64,000 nt of DNA. Source: Bemisia tabaci. Lineage: Eukaryota; Arthropoda; Insecta; Hemiptera; Aleyrodidae. The position numbers were made by a program, and so were the translations under genes. Below, in pieces: positions 21,411 through 32,039 of this stretch (the first letter of the stretch is position 1; each line of letters begins with the position of its first letter). The notes under the pieces are model-generated. The model ran no database searches. It was not told the origin of the DNA and saw nothing but the letters and a program-made list of their open reading frames with translations. The stretch lies in NCBI RefSeq assembly GCF_918797505.1, contig NC_092797.1, forward strand, positions 1,426,001 through 1,490,000. The letters run 5' to 3'.

Positions 21411-22552
21411 CAAAAAATGACGCTCTTTCTACGTGCATATCGGAGCGCTCGTAAACGTGAGTAATTTGAGACGGACAAAAAGCTAAGATGTTTCTTTATT
21501 TTCGCGTGACATTTAATCCAACAGACGAATTTTGAATGAGGCTTAGCTTCGAAAAGTTGATAGTTACGGCTCTTTTCCCTCTGACAACGTGCAGACGGAG
21601 GGTGCGCTGTTTCCCCTAGATTTGACGGAACGCTCGCATCGCGATGTCGACCGGGAGAAACTTCAGAAAAATGCACGGATTTATGGGGAGAGTATGGACA
21701 GCTCGATTTGTGTAGCTCTTAGGGCCCAAAAGGGCGACAACGTGAAAAAGGAAAATCACTAGAAAAGTGCCACTGCCAACCTACACATTAGAAGATTACT
21801 CAATATGGCCGACAGCGCATTGCAAACAAGCATCTAAAAGGACTAAAACTTAGAAACTGAGAAAATTTAAGCGAAATCAAAGTTTTATACGAGCTTTTAT
21901 AATTTTTGATCAGTGTAAATAGTTGAAATGTGAAAATTAGTGCCACTGGATAATTCGAGTTCATAGGTTGGGTCCCTTTTTGGGTCCCATGAGATGCGTG
22001 GCCTGATCAAACCTAACCTCCAAATTTTCAAGTTGTCCATACCACTCTAGATTAAGCATTCTGAAGGGGGAAAACTTGCATGTCGATGTGGCAACCGACC
22101 GGTCACGGGCGATATCCGACTCAACCTGGCGTCATCTCTATTTTCCTCTTGAGCAGAAAATCCGCCTTTTCCGGATTTCGCGCCAAGACCCGAATAAACT
22201 CGGGCAAAACTGATGCATTGAAACTGAAACCCTTACCGCCACTGCCACTATCTAACCATAATCCTTCGGGAATCGAGAACTTTAACATTTCTGCATCTAT
22301 ATCATCTCTCCCATCTATAATTCGTCGTTTTCTTTGCGAAAGACCGTGACTAAATTTCAACGTTGCAGATTTTTCCGCGCAAATTGTAATTTTACCAAGA
22401 GAATATCTTACTGCAAATTTCCCTGATTTCCCTAATTATCTCGTGCAAAAATCAGACTTTTCGAAAAAAATTATGCAGGTTTATTTTCGTAAAAAATTGA
22501 ATTGGTTGAGCCAATTTGGCGACTAACAATTTCGATATTTCAAGTCTCAAGA
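21411..22552. other. Unassigned sequence
   Basis: Several small frames (21368-21676 minus, 22080-22360) show no domain or splice context. No repeat boundary recognised. Confidence 0.3.
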
Positions 22553-22720
22553 CACCCTGGTTTGGAAAGAAGCATTTATCTTTAAGAAACAGAAGTGATA
22601 AAACTTACTTACGGTTTGGAGATCAAAGAGATTGGCTCAAGATGCTTACCTGGAACAGAGCGAGAAATAAAATGAATTATAAAGAAAACTTCACATTTCC
22701 AGTCCATTTCATAATATCCT
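22553..22720 (+). repeat. Family I repeat, copy 2
   Basis: Shares TAAAACTTACTTACGG...GAGATCAAAGAGATTGGCTC and TTACCTGGAACAGAGCG with 7280-7400. Confidence 0.5.
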
Positions 22721-22861
22721 ATCACTCTTCCCTGACCATTCCCGGTTTTCTTGACCTGTACACACTCTGCATAAGATTCATTAGGCAAGTAGGCTTAACT
22801 TGATGTACACGCAATTCTTTTTCCCCGGAAAAAGCATTTACTCGATGTACATAAAATACTA

Positions 22862-22968
22862 GCCGTTCTGGGCGCGCTTTGCGCGTCCGTCACGGCTATC
22901 CAAGGGGTGCGTTCCCTGGACCCCCGGTCACTCGCCACGCGAGTGACAGTCGGCTCGCTCAGCGAGCC
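22862..22968 (+). repeat. Cluster of GC-rich hairpins
   Basis: Four consecutive stem-loops in about 107 bp: GCGCGCTTTGCGCGTC (22872-22887) enclosed by AGCCG / CGGCT; CCAAGGG / CCCTGG (22900-22919); GGTCACTCG / CGAGTGACA (22926-22948); GGCTCGCTCAGCGAGCC (22952-22968). Its composition is very unlike the AT-rich flanks. I recognise no named element. Confidence 0.65.
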
Positions 22969-22980
22969 ATTTTTCTAAGT

Positions 22981-25034
22981 GGTTGGATATTTGATAACTA
23001 TGATGAATACATTTTAGAGACTCTGTCGCCAAAAATGATTTTGTCACAGAACCTTGTTGCCGGAGCTTGCACATTAATAAATATAAGGATATGAAGCAAT
23101 GATGAGGATCGATCACTTCTTCAAAAATGCATTTGACTGGGATGTCAGTCCCATCGGGTAGAGGGAAGTCACAACCGTGGTTCTCCTTCCGCGATTTGGC
23201 TTGCCCAAGTTCATATTTACTTCTTGAGAAGATTTTCGGGAGCGTAAGGGTCTAAAAACTGCTCAACGATAGTATAGTTCGAGTTCAAAATATCTATGAG
23301 CCCACTCGTGTTTTTTTTCTCATATAGTTTCATTGCATAAACATTTCTCTGATGTTTTTGTTTTATACCCTCTGATTGCATACGTAATTATATCCTCATT
23401 ACATTTCCTTTCCCCTTAATTTTTTCCTTTTTTGTAGCATATGTGTCAATTTACAATTATTGTTTTAAAATAGCTTTCCCTAGAATACATTTGATGCTTC
23501 AAACGGGACCAATTTGTTTTATTGAAATTTCCGGCTAAATCCTGGGTTTTTCCAGGAAGGAAGTTCCTCCCAGACTCTACCGTTGCCAGATAAGTTGCTT
23601 TTTTGGCACTTTTCCAAGTTCAAACCCATGTAGAATATTCAAATTTACCGCAAAATCTGGTAAGCTTGCCGGACTCGAATAAAAGTTAGAATGAAGTGAA
23701 ATCTTTCGAAGTCTATATGTTAATGATGAAGATAGTTAATGCTTTTTGTGCGACAAATCAAAGAATCAAGATTTCCCAGGATTTTTTCGGAGAGGAAGGG
23801 GGAAATAAAAGATGCGCGCAACCTTAAAAATCACTTTCATGCAATAGAAGAACATTTTCAGTCTTTGCCTTTATACTGCCTTCAGGAGAAAAAAGATTCA
23901 ATCGGCCTACATTTTGAACTACTCTTCCTGGCTCATTCATATTACAGCACTTATCTGCACCGGAATGCTAAATGGAACACATGTTGTTTCTACGATAAGC
24001 CAAAGGTGGTAGCTCCGTATGGCAAAATTTAGTCCGATTATCTTGTAATTGTTCACATTGGAGCGGAGACGGCAAGAAATGAGCTTACTGTGTGGCGGAA
24101 TTAGGAAGGAAAAGCGAAGCCCTCAATTTTTCTCGACATTGTTGGCCGGGCGGTGGATTTGAATTTTGAAAACAAAGGAGGAATAGTGAAGGCGGAAACG
24201 GAGACAGCGCCGCGTTTAGAGCTTCTAGGAAAGATGCCAATAATTCTACTCGGGCAGAAGAGGCTGCGATTCAATGTCCTGGGTCGAGGTAGGGGTTCCG
24301 CTTGGCTATCAATTAATCATTTCTCTCAAGAACACTGTATAACAATGGGCGCAGAACGGGCAAAATTGTACCATACAGTCTCACTTGACTTCTTTTCGGT
24401 TGCGTTGAGAGCCATCGACTCTCACCCCGTTTTTTTGGTAATTAAGCTGTCGTCCATCTCGAAGTCGCGCTGGCGCCGGCTCAAAAGATATCCGCGACGA
24501 AAAAGCTAAAATTTAAAATGGACCTCATCAGCCTCACAACATAGTGGAAAAGAAAGAACAAAATAAGAAAATTTGCTTGGCTGATGAAAAAAATTCGGAG
24601 AAGCAATTTGATAAACGCGCTAATATTATTAGATTTTTAAGATTGTGAAATTGGCAGATGTTATCGGAATTCTTTTGAAACTCTAATGTACTTATGGGTT
24701 TTCGTTTTTTTTTGTTTTTTTTTTTGGTCTTATTCATGATTCAGAAGACTAAGAATTTTCTGTGGTGAAATTTCCCTTAATGATGGGCCGCATCTACATC
24801 ATTAACTTCAGATTTTTTTTCTTTTTTTTGTGTTTGGTGATTTTTCGAAATTTCTCCCAGGTTAGTGGTTACAGCTATACTTGCCTGTAACTAAAACATC
24901 TTGCGTCTAACTTTTCACTGAATGCGCCGTGATATTTAGGCAAAAAGTCAATGTGGCCCCTGAGAATCGAGCTTGATGAGCCACGTGGCTCCTGAAACTC
25001 CAAGATGAGTTTCGAACACTGACCGTTGATATTT
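22981..25034. other. Longest unassigned intergenic stretch of this half
   Basis: No repeat family recognised apart from T runs at 24705-24725 and 24812-24830. A 118-codon + frame (24153-24509) has balanced composition but no domain and no splice partners. Possible low-copy DNA. Confidence 0.3.
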
Positions 25035-25353
25035 CGGGGTATCTACAAAAACAGGCTGGCCAGAAATTAGTGCTTTAACAGTACTTTTTCAGTGCATTCC
25101 CAAGAAATTTGGTACCTCATCAACAGAAAAATTCAGTTCTTTTTCAGTACCTCCAATTGACGAAATTCGGCAAATTAAAAAAAAAAAAAAAAAACTAAAT
25201 TTCCCGCTCAAATTGCGACAAAAATGGCAAAAAATGAAAACATTTCGGACCATCTTGCGGAGTTTTGCTCTTAATCAGTACTTCCGGACCGCCCTAAAAA
25301 AAATCAGCACTTTTTCCGGACTTTCCGGAAATTCCGGACTTGTAAACACCCTG
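25035..25353. mobile_element. Family Q element, copy 1
   Basis: Ends CGGGGTATCTAC and GTAAACACCCTG. Contains CAGTACTTTTTCAGTGC-type motifs, an A run of about 18 (25172-25190) and CTTTCCGGAAATTCCGGAC near the right end. A close relative lies at 40624-40902. Confidence 0.65.
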
Positions 25354-26127
25354 GCCAGTGGCCATGCTATGTTCGGCGAGCGGATAGCGCTTATTCCGGT
25401 TGCGAGTATCGCAGGAAGATCTGGAGGGAATCGTGGAAGCTGGGATTATTGGAAGAAGCTCTCGGTTGCTGGCGAGCGGCACGATTCTGGAAGGAGCTGT
25501 CGAGCACTCGAGTCCACTCCCAGGAGTCGCAGGCCTACCAAAGACCTTTTAAATTGAGCTCCCTCGGGCGGAATTGTGAGAGTCCACCTCTGTGATTAGT
25601 CGCGTAAATTATGCGGAAAAAGGGTCAAACACACAAGCAGCCTTGCCAGCTTCACTCCCAACTGGGGCCTCAACAAACTTGCACCGAAATCATCGAAAAG
25701 TTTAAGTTAACGGAATGATATTCTCATAACTATCTGTGTAATTGACATACTTTCACTTCGTTATTTATCTACATTTAAAGATTACTCTTTTTGACTTTAA
25801 ATGACTCCAAGCGGGGTGCCCACAATTTCTTTATTTTTCTATTCTCTGGCTCTCTTGTCACTTCTTTTTGCCTTACCCCAGACTAAAAAATTCCGAATTT
25901 CTTGAATTTCCTTGCGGGCTTGAAATCATCATAAGCATGCAATCATTAAAAGTAACGAACATTAAATTTAATAAATGAGTCTGAATCTGAATTCCAAGAT
26001 TTTCCCGGATATGTCTCATCTTCTAGGAGTTTCTGGTAATTTCTGGTTCATCCAGGTCCTGGACACCATATTCAAGAGCGGTCGCGCGGCGAAATGTCTT
26101 AAAAAATTCAACGTCACGACCGTTGCA
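25354..26127. other. Unassigned sequence
   Basis: 25360-25560 is GC-balanced with a + frame (25213-25557) that begins inside element Q; no domain. The rest is AT-rich. Confidence 0.3.
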
Positions 26128-26371
26128 GGGTTGCCACAGAATTTAATAGATGAAATTCCCTAACATTTCCCTGAAACATTTGAGTAAAATTCCCGGACGA
26201 TTGAGGCTATGCCATTCGACCAAAGAGACATAATTTGAAATAGGTTCCGGGGAGAATTCGTTGTTCTAGACGTCAAATCCTTTCTAGAAAGCGACTAAAG
26301 GTAAATAAACACTTTTTCCCTGGCACGTTCCACATTTTCCCTGACATTTTCAGGTTTACCATGACTTTCAG
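26128..26371 (+). mobile_element. Family C element (first of an adjacent pair)
   Basis: CAGGGTTGCCACAGAATTT at the start, then ATGCCATTCGACCAAAG and CTTTCTAGAAAGCGACTAAAGG. It runs directly into a second C copy at 26372. Confidence 0.7.
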
Positions 26372-26671
26372 GGTTGCCACAAAATTCAGAGGGTGAAATT
26401 TCCTGACAATTGATTCTCCCTGATCAATATCCCTGATTTCTCTGACACATTTTGGTGAAATTCCCTGACAATCAAAATATGCCAAATGGTTAAAACGACA
26501 TAATTACGGATAGTTTTCGGGCGAATTGGTTGTTCGAAACTTCAAAGCTTTCTTAGAAAACAAAAAATAAGTGACTTGAGAATTTTTTCCAGACATTTTC
26601 GTCGTTTTCCCTGACTTCTTAAAATTCCCTGAGATTTCCCGGATTTCCCTAAGTGTGGCAAGCCTGGCGCT
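26372..26671 (+). mobile_element. Family C element (second of an adjacent pair)
   Basis: Starts AGGGTTGCCACAAAATTCAG and ends CCCTAAGTGTGGCAAGCCT. Head-to-tail with the preceding copy. Confidence 0.7.
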
Positions 26672-26984
26672 GACGCGCGGTGTGGGTGGGAGCCGGCGCG
26701 AGCGATAAGACAAGGTGCAATGTGCACGGCGGACGTGGACGAGCCAGGAGTTGACGGTGGCGGCGGAACCGGTTGGCGTTCGCGCTTCGTCTGGTGGCAT
26801 CTAGACGAGTGGACGAGTGTAAACACAGTAACCCAATCTCCGTCTGTAGATCAGTTGTGCGTCTGAATCTCAACTTTAGAGCACGTGAACCTGGGACCTC
26901 GTTGTCGAGTCGCATTCGCATCTCGAGTGCCCTTATACGGACAGTATGACCATATCTCCCGACCGAAACAAGAACGCCCTATCA
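26672..26984. other. Unassigned GC-rich segment
   Basis: GC-rich (26672-26800) with overlapping minus frames that run out of the family C repeat. No splice-consistent exon found. Confidence 0.3.
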
Positions 26985-27533
26985 GCCTCCAGCAGTTGCA
27001 AAATTTCTGCTATTCCAGGAATCTGCCGGATATTCTTCTCCCAATTTTTCGCAGAATTTCATTTCCAATTCAGGGTTGCCACAGAATTTAGAAAATGAAA
27101 TTCCCTGACATAATTTGGTGAAATTCCCTGAAAATTATTGAAGATCTGACGGATGGTTAAGAAGGCATAATTGAAAATAGTTTTCAGGCAAAATTTCTTG
27201 TTTAGAATCACAAACCCATTCTAGAAAGAAAATAAAGGTGATTAAACAAATTTTCCCTGACATTTTCGTCATTTTCCCTGACATTTCCCGGTTTTCCCTG
27301 ACTGAGGCAACTCTGTCCGGACGTTGCAAAATTTCTTCGCATACCAGGAATCTGGTGGATATTTTTCTCCCAATTGTTTACAGAATGTTATTCCCAATTT
27401 TATCTGGAGTATCGGGAAAATTTCAAGGAAAAATATTCCTAAGTTTCCTCAAAGTTAAATGTTATGGAAAGAGAACTTTGGCGACATCAGGATGCTTATA
27501 CGGTGTTTTTCCTTGGTACGGCGCGGTAGCCTA
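26985..27533. mobile_element. Nested structure: decayed family A sequence around a family C element
   Basis: 26985-27071 and 27318-27400 are two related copies of the same family A internal segment (GTTGCAAAATTTCT...CCAGGAATCTG...TCTCCCAATT). Between them lies family C (27072-27315, GGGTTGCCACAGAATTTAG ... CTGACTGAGGCAACTCTG). A family A right end follows (27476-27531, CTTATACGGTGTTTTTCCTT). The A segment is therefore present twice, once on each side of C. Confidence 0.55.
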
Positions 27534-27643
27534 TCCAGGCTAACCTCTAGGAAAGTAGGTACCGAATACTCGCTCGCTTCCTTACAGAGAAACCCGCTTA
27601 CCCGCCGCCCAACGAGGGCTTCCGATTTTCGGACCAGTAAGTA

Positions 27644-27900
27644 CTGCCGTGTGATGACAGAACGCCGTATGCACCTTCAGACGTTGCCAAATCTCCCCCC
27701 GGTAAAATATTTATTTCGTGGGAAACTTATGCATATTTTACCTTGATATTTCCGGACATTTCAGATTACGTGAAAAAAAAAAATGTGGCAAAAATGTGAA
27801 AAAAAAAAATATTCACAATTTTCCCTGTAAATTTATCAGTCATTAGAGGAAACAAGGCAACGTCTGAGGGCTCATACGACGTTTTTTCTAACCACGGCAG
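27644..27900. mobile_element. Family A MITE, copy 4
   Basis: Left CTGCCGTGTGATGACAGAACG, right TTTTTTCTAACCACGGCAG. Internal A-rich runs near 27770-27808. Confidence 0.75.
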
Positions 27901-27936
27901 ATGTAGAGTAGCGTCTTAGAACTGCGCGCCACTCTG

Positions 27937-28066
27937 AATTGGACGTATTTCCATCAAACAGAGCTATGTGCATTAAGACATGAGCTCTGAGACTCAAAAG
28001 AGTACATGCTTAACGGGGCTCACGTCATAATGCACATAGTTCCGATTGACAGAAATACGTCCAATT
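27937..28066. repeat. Family K hairpin, copy 3
   Basis: Arms AATTGGACGTATTTCCATC and its complement AGAAATACGTCCAATT, continuing through GAGCTATGTGCATTAAGAC. 130 bp. Closely related to 36393-36516. Confidence 0.75.
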
Positions 28067-28135
28067 GTTTGTAAGTCATGTCGTGCGAGTATGAGGGCCG
28101 TTTTGCGCTGCCGAGAAAAGGCACAGAGTTTACTT

Positions 28136-28161
28136 GGGGGGGGGGGGGGGGGGGGGGGGGG
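28136..28161 (+). repeat. Homopolymer G26
   Basis: 26 consecutive G on the + strand. Could be an expanded G tract of an element or an assembly-sensitive homopolymer. A 21-base C run lies 676 bp downstream. Confidence 0.9.
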
Positions 28162-28340
28162 CTGTTTGAAGGCTTTAACCGTGTGCTGCTTCATTTTTAG
28201 TTGTAACTATGCGCGTTTTAAGGAACGGTTTCATGCCAACATTAACATTATAACAAGAATAAAATTGAAATACCTTTGAATCCGTGAAAAGTAAGGATCA
28301 TAGTTCCACGACTTTTCAACGATTTTTTTACAGTTCCCTA

Positions 28341-28648
28341 CAGGGTGTCTAGTTTTTTTCATTTCGGAAAATCCTGATGAAATCCTGATTTTTCCTGATT
28401 TTTAACGGCTAAATCCAATTTTCATAATTTTTCCAAGTCCTGATCAAATCCTGATTTTTTGCGGAGAAAAATTACAATTTCTGCATAAGCGTATGCGAAA
28501 GCATAAAAAAATCCGATCGGACGGCCGACTTTGCTTAACTCCTGATTTTAAGACCACTTTTTCCTCAAATTCTGATGAAATCGGGACTAAATCCTGATTG
28601 ACCGCAAATCCTGATAGGATCGGGAAGATCCTGATGCTAGACACCCTG
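28341..28648. mobile_element. Family Q-like element, copy 3 (divergent)
   Basis: Perfect 12-bp termini CAGGGTGTCTAG and CTAGACACCCTG. The interior has many TCCTGATTTTT and AAATCCTGAT units, unlike the interiors of the other Q copies, so only the ends are shared. Confidence 0.7.
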
Positions 28649-28837
28649 GTAAGGTTTATGCACTTTTATCGCTTCAAATATGTCAGGCAAAAAGTACTTC
28701 CGAGAATGGAACATCCTTTTAGACACTTGAAAACTTTTTTACTTGGATTTGAATTCGCACAACTTTTTAAAACTTGGATCCCCTTATGCAACACTTGACT
28801 CCGAGCTCCCCGCCCTCCTTCATAAATCAAACTCACT

Positions 28838-28858
28838 CCCCCCCCCCCCCCCCCCCCC
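28838..28858 (+). repeat. Homopolymer C21
   Basis: 21 consecutive C. Context CTCACT...GAGTGCGTCACGCACT; the following GTGCGTCACGCAC is itself palindromic. Confidence 0.9.
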
Positions 28859-29061
28859 GAGTGCGTCACGCACTACCACTACGTACAGCTGGAATGCTTT
28901 TCACGGGTCCGCTCACATTTCATCATTAATTCGGCTCCGAAACTTGATACTTCAATTCATTTAAAATTCTAGACCGTAATTTGATCGCAGAATCACACGG
29001 TCAGACTTTTTCTCATCCGCCCTCTGGTTAGTCAGAAACAATGCCCCCTTTTTGTAAAATA

Positions 29062-29315
29062 CTGGCCTTCCTAAGGAAAAATGCCGTGTGAGCCTTCAGA
29101 CATTGCCAAGTTTACTTCGATAAAAACCGAAATTACTGGGAAATTTGTGAATATTTGTTTCCAAAATTTTCAGACAATTTTGTTCGCAATTTAATCTAAA
29201 ATATGTGAAAATGTCAAGAAAAAATGTGCATGAATATTATCAAAAATACGTATTTTATCGAAGGAAATTTGGCAACTCTCGAATGCTCATGCGGTGTTCT
29301 TCCTTAGCACGGTAG
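29062..29315. mobile_element. Family A MITE, copy 5
   Basis: Left CTGGCCTTCCTAAGGAAAAA, right TTCTTCCTTAGCACGGTAG. Exact 4-bp flanking duplication AATA (29058-29061 and 29316-29319). Confidence 0.8.
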
Positions 29316-29607
29316 AATAGCTTGTGCGAGTTCGGACGGGCACTCTAGTAGGAAATTTTATCTCCGTATAAGGTCCCGGAGTGGCGAAACTATTTTCTCG
29401 CAAAAATTAATACCTAGAATTCCGCGAGGACCTAGATTAATTGAGAGGATCGTTGACTTTTTCCCTTTGTTGTCCTAGGGCGTTTCTCCGTGTGCCATCG
29501 AATTCTTCGTATTCTTTTGGTACGAAAGCTGTCCCGGTTGAATTTCGTACTGAACGAAAAATTCCGGAGATCCTCCGCTGTTGGTTTCTCATAGTTTACG
29601 AGTTTTA

Positions 29608-30018
29608 GGGTTGCCACAGAATTCGGAAAAGTAAATTCCCTAACATTCCCCCGACACATTTTGGTGAAATTCCCTGAGAATTGAACAAATCCCGGATTGC
29701 TAAAAAAGCATACGGTACAAGCTCGCTAAGTCGAACTACAGTAAAGACAAAATGCCGATTAAGTCGAATTTTTTTCGGGCCCTAGACACGTCCACAAGTT
29801 AAGCGGAGAATCGATTGAGACGAATTGCCGCTTGAGTCGAAATTTTTTCCAGTCCCTACACAATTCGACTTAGCGAGCTTTCACTGTAGTTAGAAAGAGC
29901 TTTCGGGCAAAACTTTTTGTTCGAAACGTCAAACCTACTGGAAAAAGCAAGTAAAGGTGACTTGACGATTTTCCCTGACAATTCCAGGTTTTTCCTTACT
30001 TTTTAAAATTCCTTGACC
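29608..30018 (+). mobile_element. Family C element interrupted by a Tigger/pogo-like MITE
   Basis: Left part 29608-29710 (AGGGTTGCCACAGAATTC..., GGATTGCTAAAAAAGC); right part 29889-30018 (GGGCAAAACTTTTTGTTCG, AGTAAAGGTGACTTGACG). The insertion at 29713-29886 splits it. Confidence 0.7.
29713..29886. mobile_element. Tigger/pogo-like MITE (family H)
   Basis: 174 bp. Left terminus CGGTACAAGCTCGCTAAGTC and right GACTTAGCGAGCTTTCACTG, flanked by TA on both sides (29711-29712, 29887-29888). TA duplication plus a CGCTAAGTCGAA-type end is characteristic of Tc1/mariner-superfamily pogo/Tigger derivatives (family knowledge). No transposase. Confidence 0.7.
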
Positions 30019-30047
30019 TCAGTTGCCGATTCGAGCCGAACCAAACG

Positions 30048-30432
30048 GATATGCGCTTTTAACTACTTGGAATTCGAAATAGTTGTATCGCGCGTTTCGC
30101 CCCGTCCGACTTTTCTTTCTCGGCGTTAAAGTCGCCGAGTCAGCGGAAAAGAGACGTTGTTCTCCTTCATTTTGTGGGTATGCAATTTTACCTACTCGGA
30201 AGTTGAAATAGTTGTATCTCGCGTTTCGCCCCATCCAACTTTCCATTCTCTGCGTTAAAGTCTCTGAGTCATCGGAAAAAAGATGCTGTTTTCCTTCATT
30301 TCTTGGGTATGCAATTTTATCTACTCGGAAGTTAAAATAGTTGTATCACGCGCTTCCATCCATTTTTTTCTTTGCGTTAAAGTTTCTGAGACAATGGAAT
30401 GTTCTTCTTTATTTTGTGGATATGCGATTTAC
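30048..30432 (+). repeat. Tandem repeat, three units of about 129 bp
   Basis: Units start at about 30048, 30176 and 30305 (GGRTATGC...TTTT...CTACTYGGAA), with a partial fourth at 30418. Each contains AAATAGTTGTATC and GCGTTAAAGT. The periodic peptide in the minus frame 30019-30246 results from the array. Confidence 0.75.
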
Positions 30433-30540
30433 AAAGGGTTAGCGTGCTTTATAGTTTCTTTAGATTAGATTTATTTACTTTGTACTTTATTGTACATTTA
30501 TTTATTTATTTTTTTTTTAGTTGTCTTTTCACTGCACCCG

Positions 30541-30696
30541 AGGCGATTCTTGAAAGTCGGTAACACTGTTTTTCTTTCATTTAAATGTATTTAAACCCAT
30601 CGATTCTTGGTGAGGCGCCGTGCCTCACCTGAAATCGATATTTTTAATGGATTTAAATGAAGTAAAAACAGTGTTGCAAACTTGCAAAATCGTTAC
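30541..30696. mobile_element. Family E foldback, copy 2
   Basis: Arms GCGATTCTTGAAAGTC...AACACTGTTTTTC and AACAGTGTTGCAAACTTG...AAATCG. Central perfect stem GGTGAGGC / GCCTCACC around GCCGT. Highly similar to 58704-58860. Confidence 0.75.
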
Positions 30697-30955
30697 TGCA
30701 CTACACGCACTCGCTAGGATGCTAGTCAGTGCCATACAATCTAAGAGAGAGAAATGAAAAATCGTCCGTTTGTATTCTGAATAGAAATGTTGAAAAGTTG
30801 TAACTACCTTTCATGTTTTTTTTTACTACTTTTTATTACTAAATGTTTTTATTTAACACAAATAAATTGCACTTTCTTGGCGATTGACGACTGCCTGAGA
30901 CGCATAATATTTCTAGGCGTAGGAGTCTGTCCATTAAGTTTTGCGGATGATTATA

Positions 30956-31196
30956 CTGCCATGCTAAGGAAGAACGCCGGACGTTGCTAAGTTTCCTTCG
31001 ATAAAAACCGAATTTACTGGACAAATTGTGAATATTGTCCCCCAAAATTTTCAGACAATTTTTTACGCAATTTAATCTAAAATGTCTAAAGATTTCAACG
31101 AAAAATGGGCATAAATATCGTCAAAAATACGTGTTTTAACCAGGGAAATTTGGCAACTTTCGAATGTTCAAACGGCGTTCTTCCGTAGTACGGCAG
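30956..31196. mobile_element. Family A MITE, copy 6
   Basis: Left CTGCCATGCTAAGGAAGAACG, with a deletion just inside, right TTCTTCCGTAGTACGGCAG. Exact flanking TATA duplication (30952-30955, 31197-31200). Confidence 0.8.
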
Positions 31197-31200
31197 TATA

Positions 31201-31721
31201 GACCAACGGACTAGATTCACAATTGAGGATTTGGTGACAACTATTATTGAATTTTCTAATGCACTATAACTTTTCTGGGTCTTTGAACATAAAATTCATT
31301 GGCTTTTCCTTACTTTCCAATGTTTTCTTGAACTAGGTTTTTCATAAAAAATCTTCTCAGCGAAAAGTGTGTTGAAATGGAAAAAATATGATGTTTCGGT
31401 CAAAAAAAATCTGTGGCCCCGCGACGCGACTCCTGGACTCCTCAGGGTTCATCGACATCCCTGACTTTCCCAAGTTTTCCCCGACTTTGCGAGAACTTGA
31501 CACTCCGCAACGGTATGGCAAATATTTTCCGAATGCGAAAAATTTGCGCATACTTCTATAAAACAAGTATGTCCAGCATATTTCGTAGTATTCGGTGAGA
31601 ATATCCAACAATATCTCGAAAAACACTGGGAAAATTTGAAGAATTTCCGGGAATTTATCTAGCGGATCCTCGGTGATCTTTACGTGCATCGCAGGCATTT
31701 CAAACGGCAGCACTGACCAGG
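31201..31721. other. Unassigned sequence
   Basis: No gene or defined repeat. The minus frame 31357-31713 has no domain. Confidence 0.3.
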
Positions 31722-31975
31722 CTGTCGTAGCTAAGTAAAAACGACGTATGAACCTTCAGGCGTTGCCAAATTTCCTCTGGCAAATCACTAATTTTAAGGA
31801 AAATTTTTGAATATTTTTCCGCCAATTTCTCGGAGAATTTTGTTTGTAATTTGATCTAAAGTGTCTGACAATTTCACGGAAAAATATTCATAAATTTCCT
31901 CGAAAATACGCATTTTATCCAAGGAAATTTGGCAACTCTCGCATGTTCATACGGCGTTTTTCCTTAGCACGACAG
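31722..31975. mobile_element. Family A MITE, copy 7
   Basis: Left CTGTCGTAGCTAAGTAAAAA, right TTTTTCCTTAGCACGACAG. Exact flanking CAGG duplication (31718-31721, 31976-31979). Confidence 0.8.
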
Positions 31976-32039
31976 CAGGGGGCTAGAATCAAGTTGGCGG
32001 GCCTGGGTTCATCCTTGGGGACGCCTTCTTAGATACCGA

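Noticed and set aside
24153..24509. 118-codon + strand frame
   Set aside because: Balanced composition only; no recognisable motif, no acceptor/donor pair in frame and no neighbouring exons.
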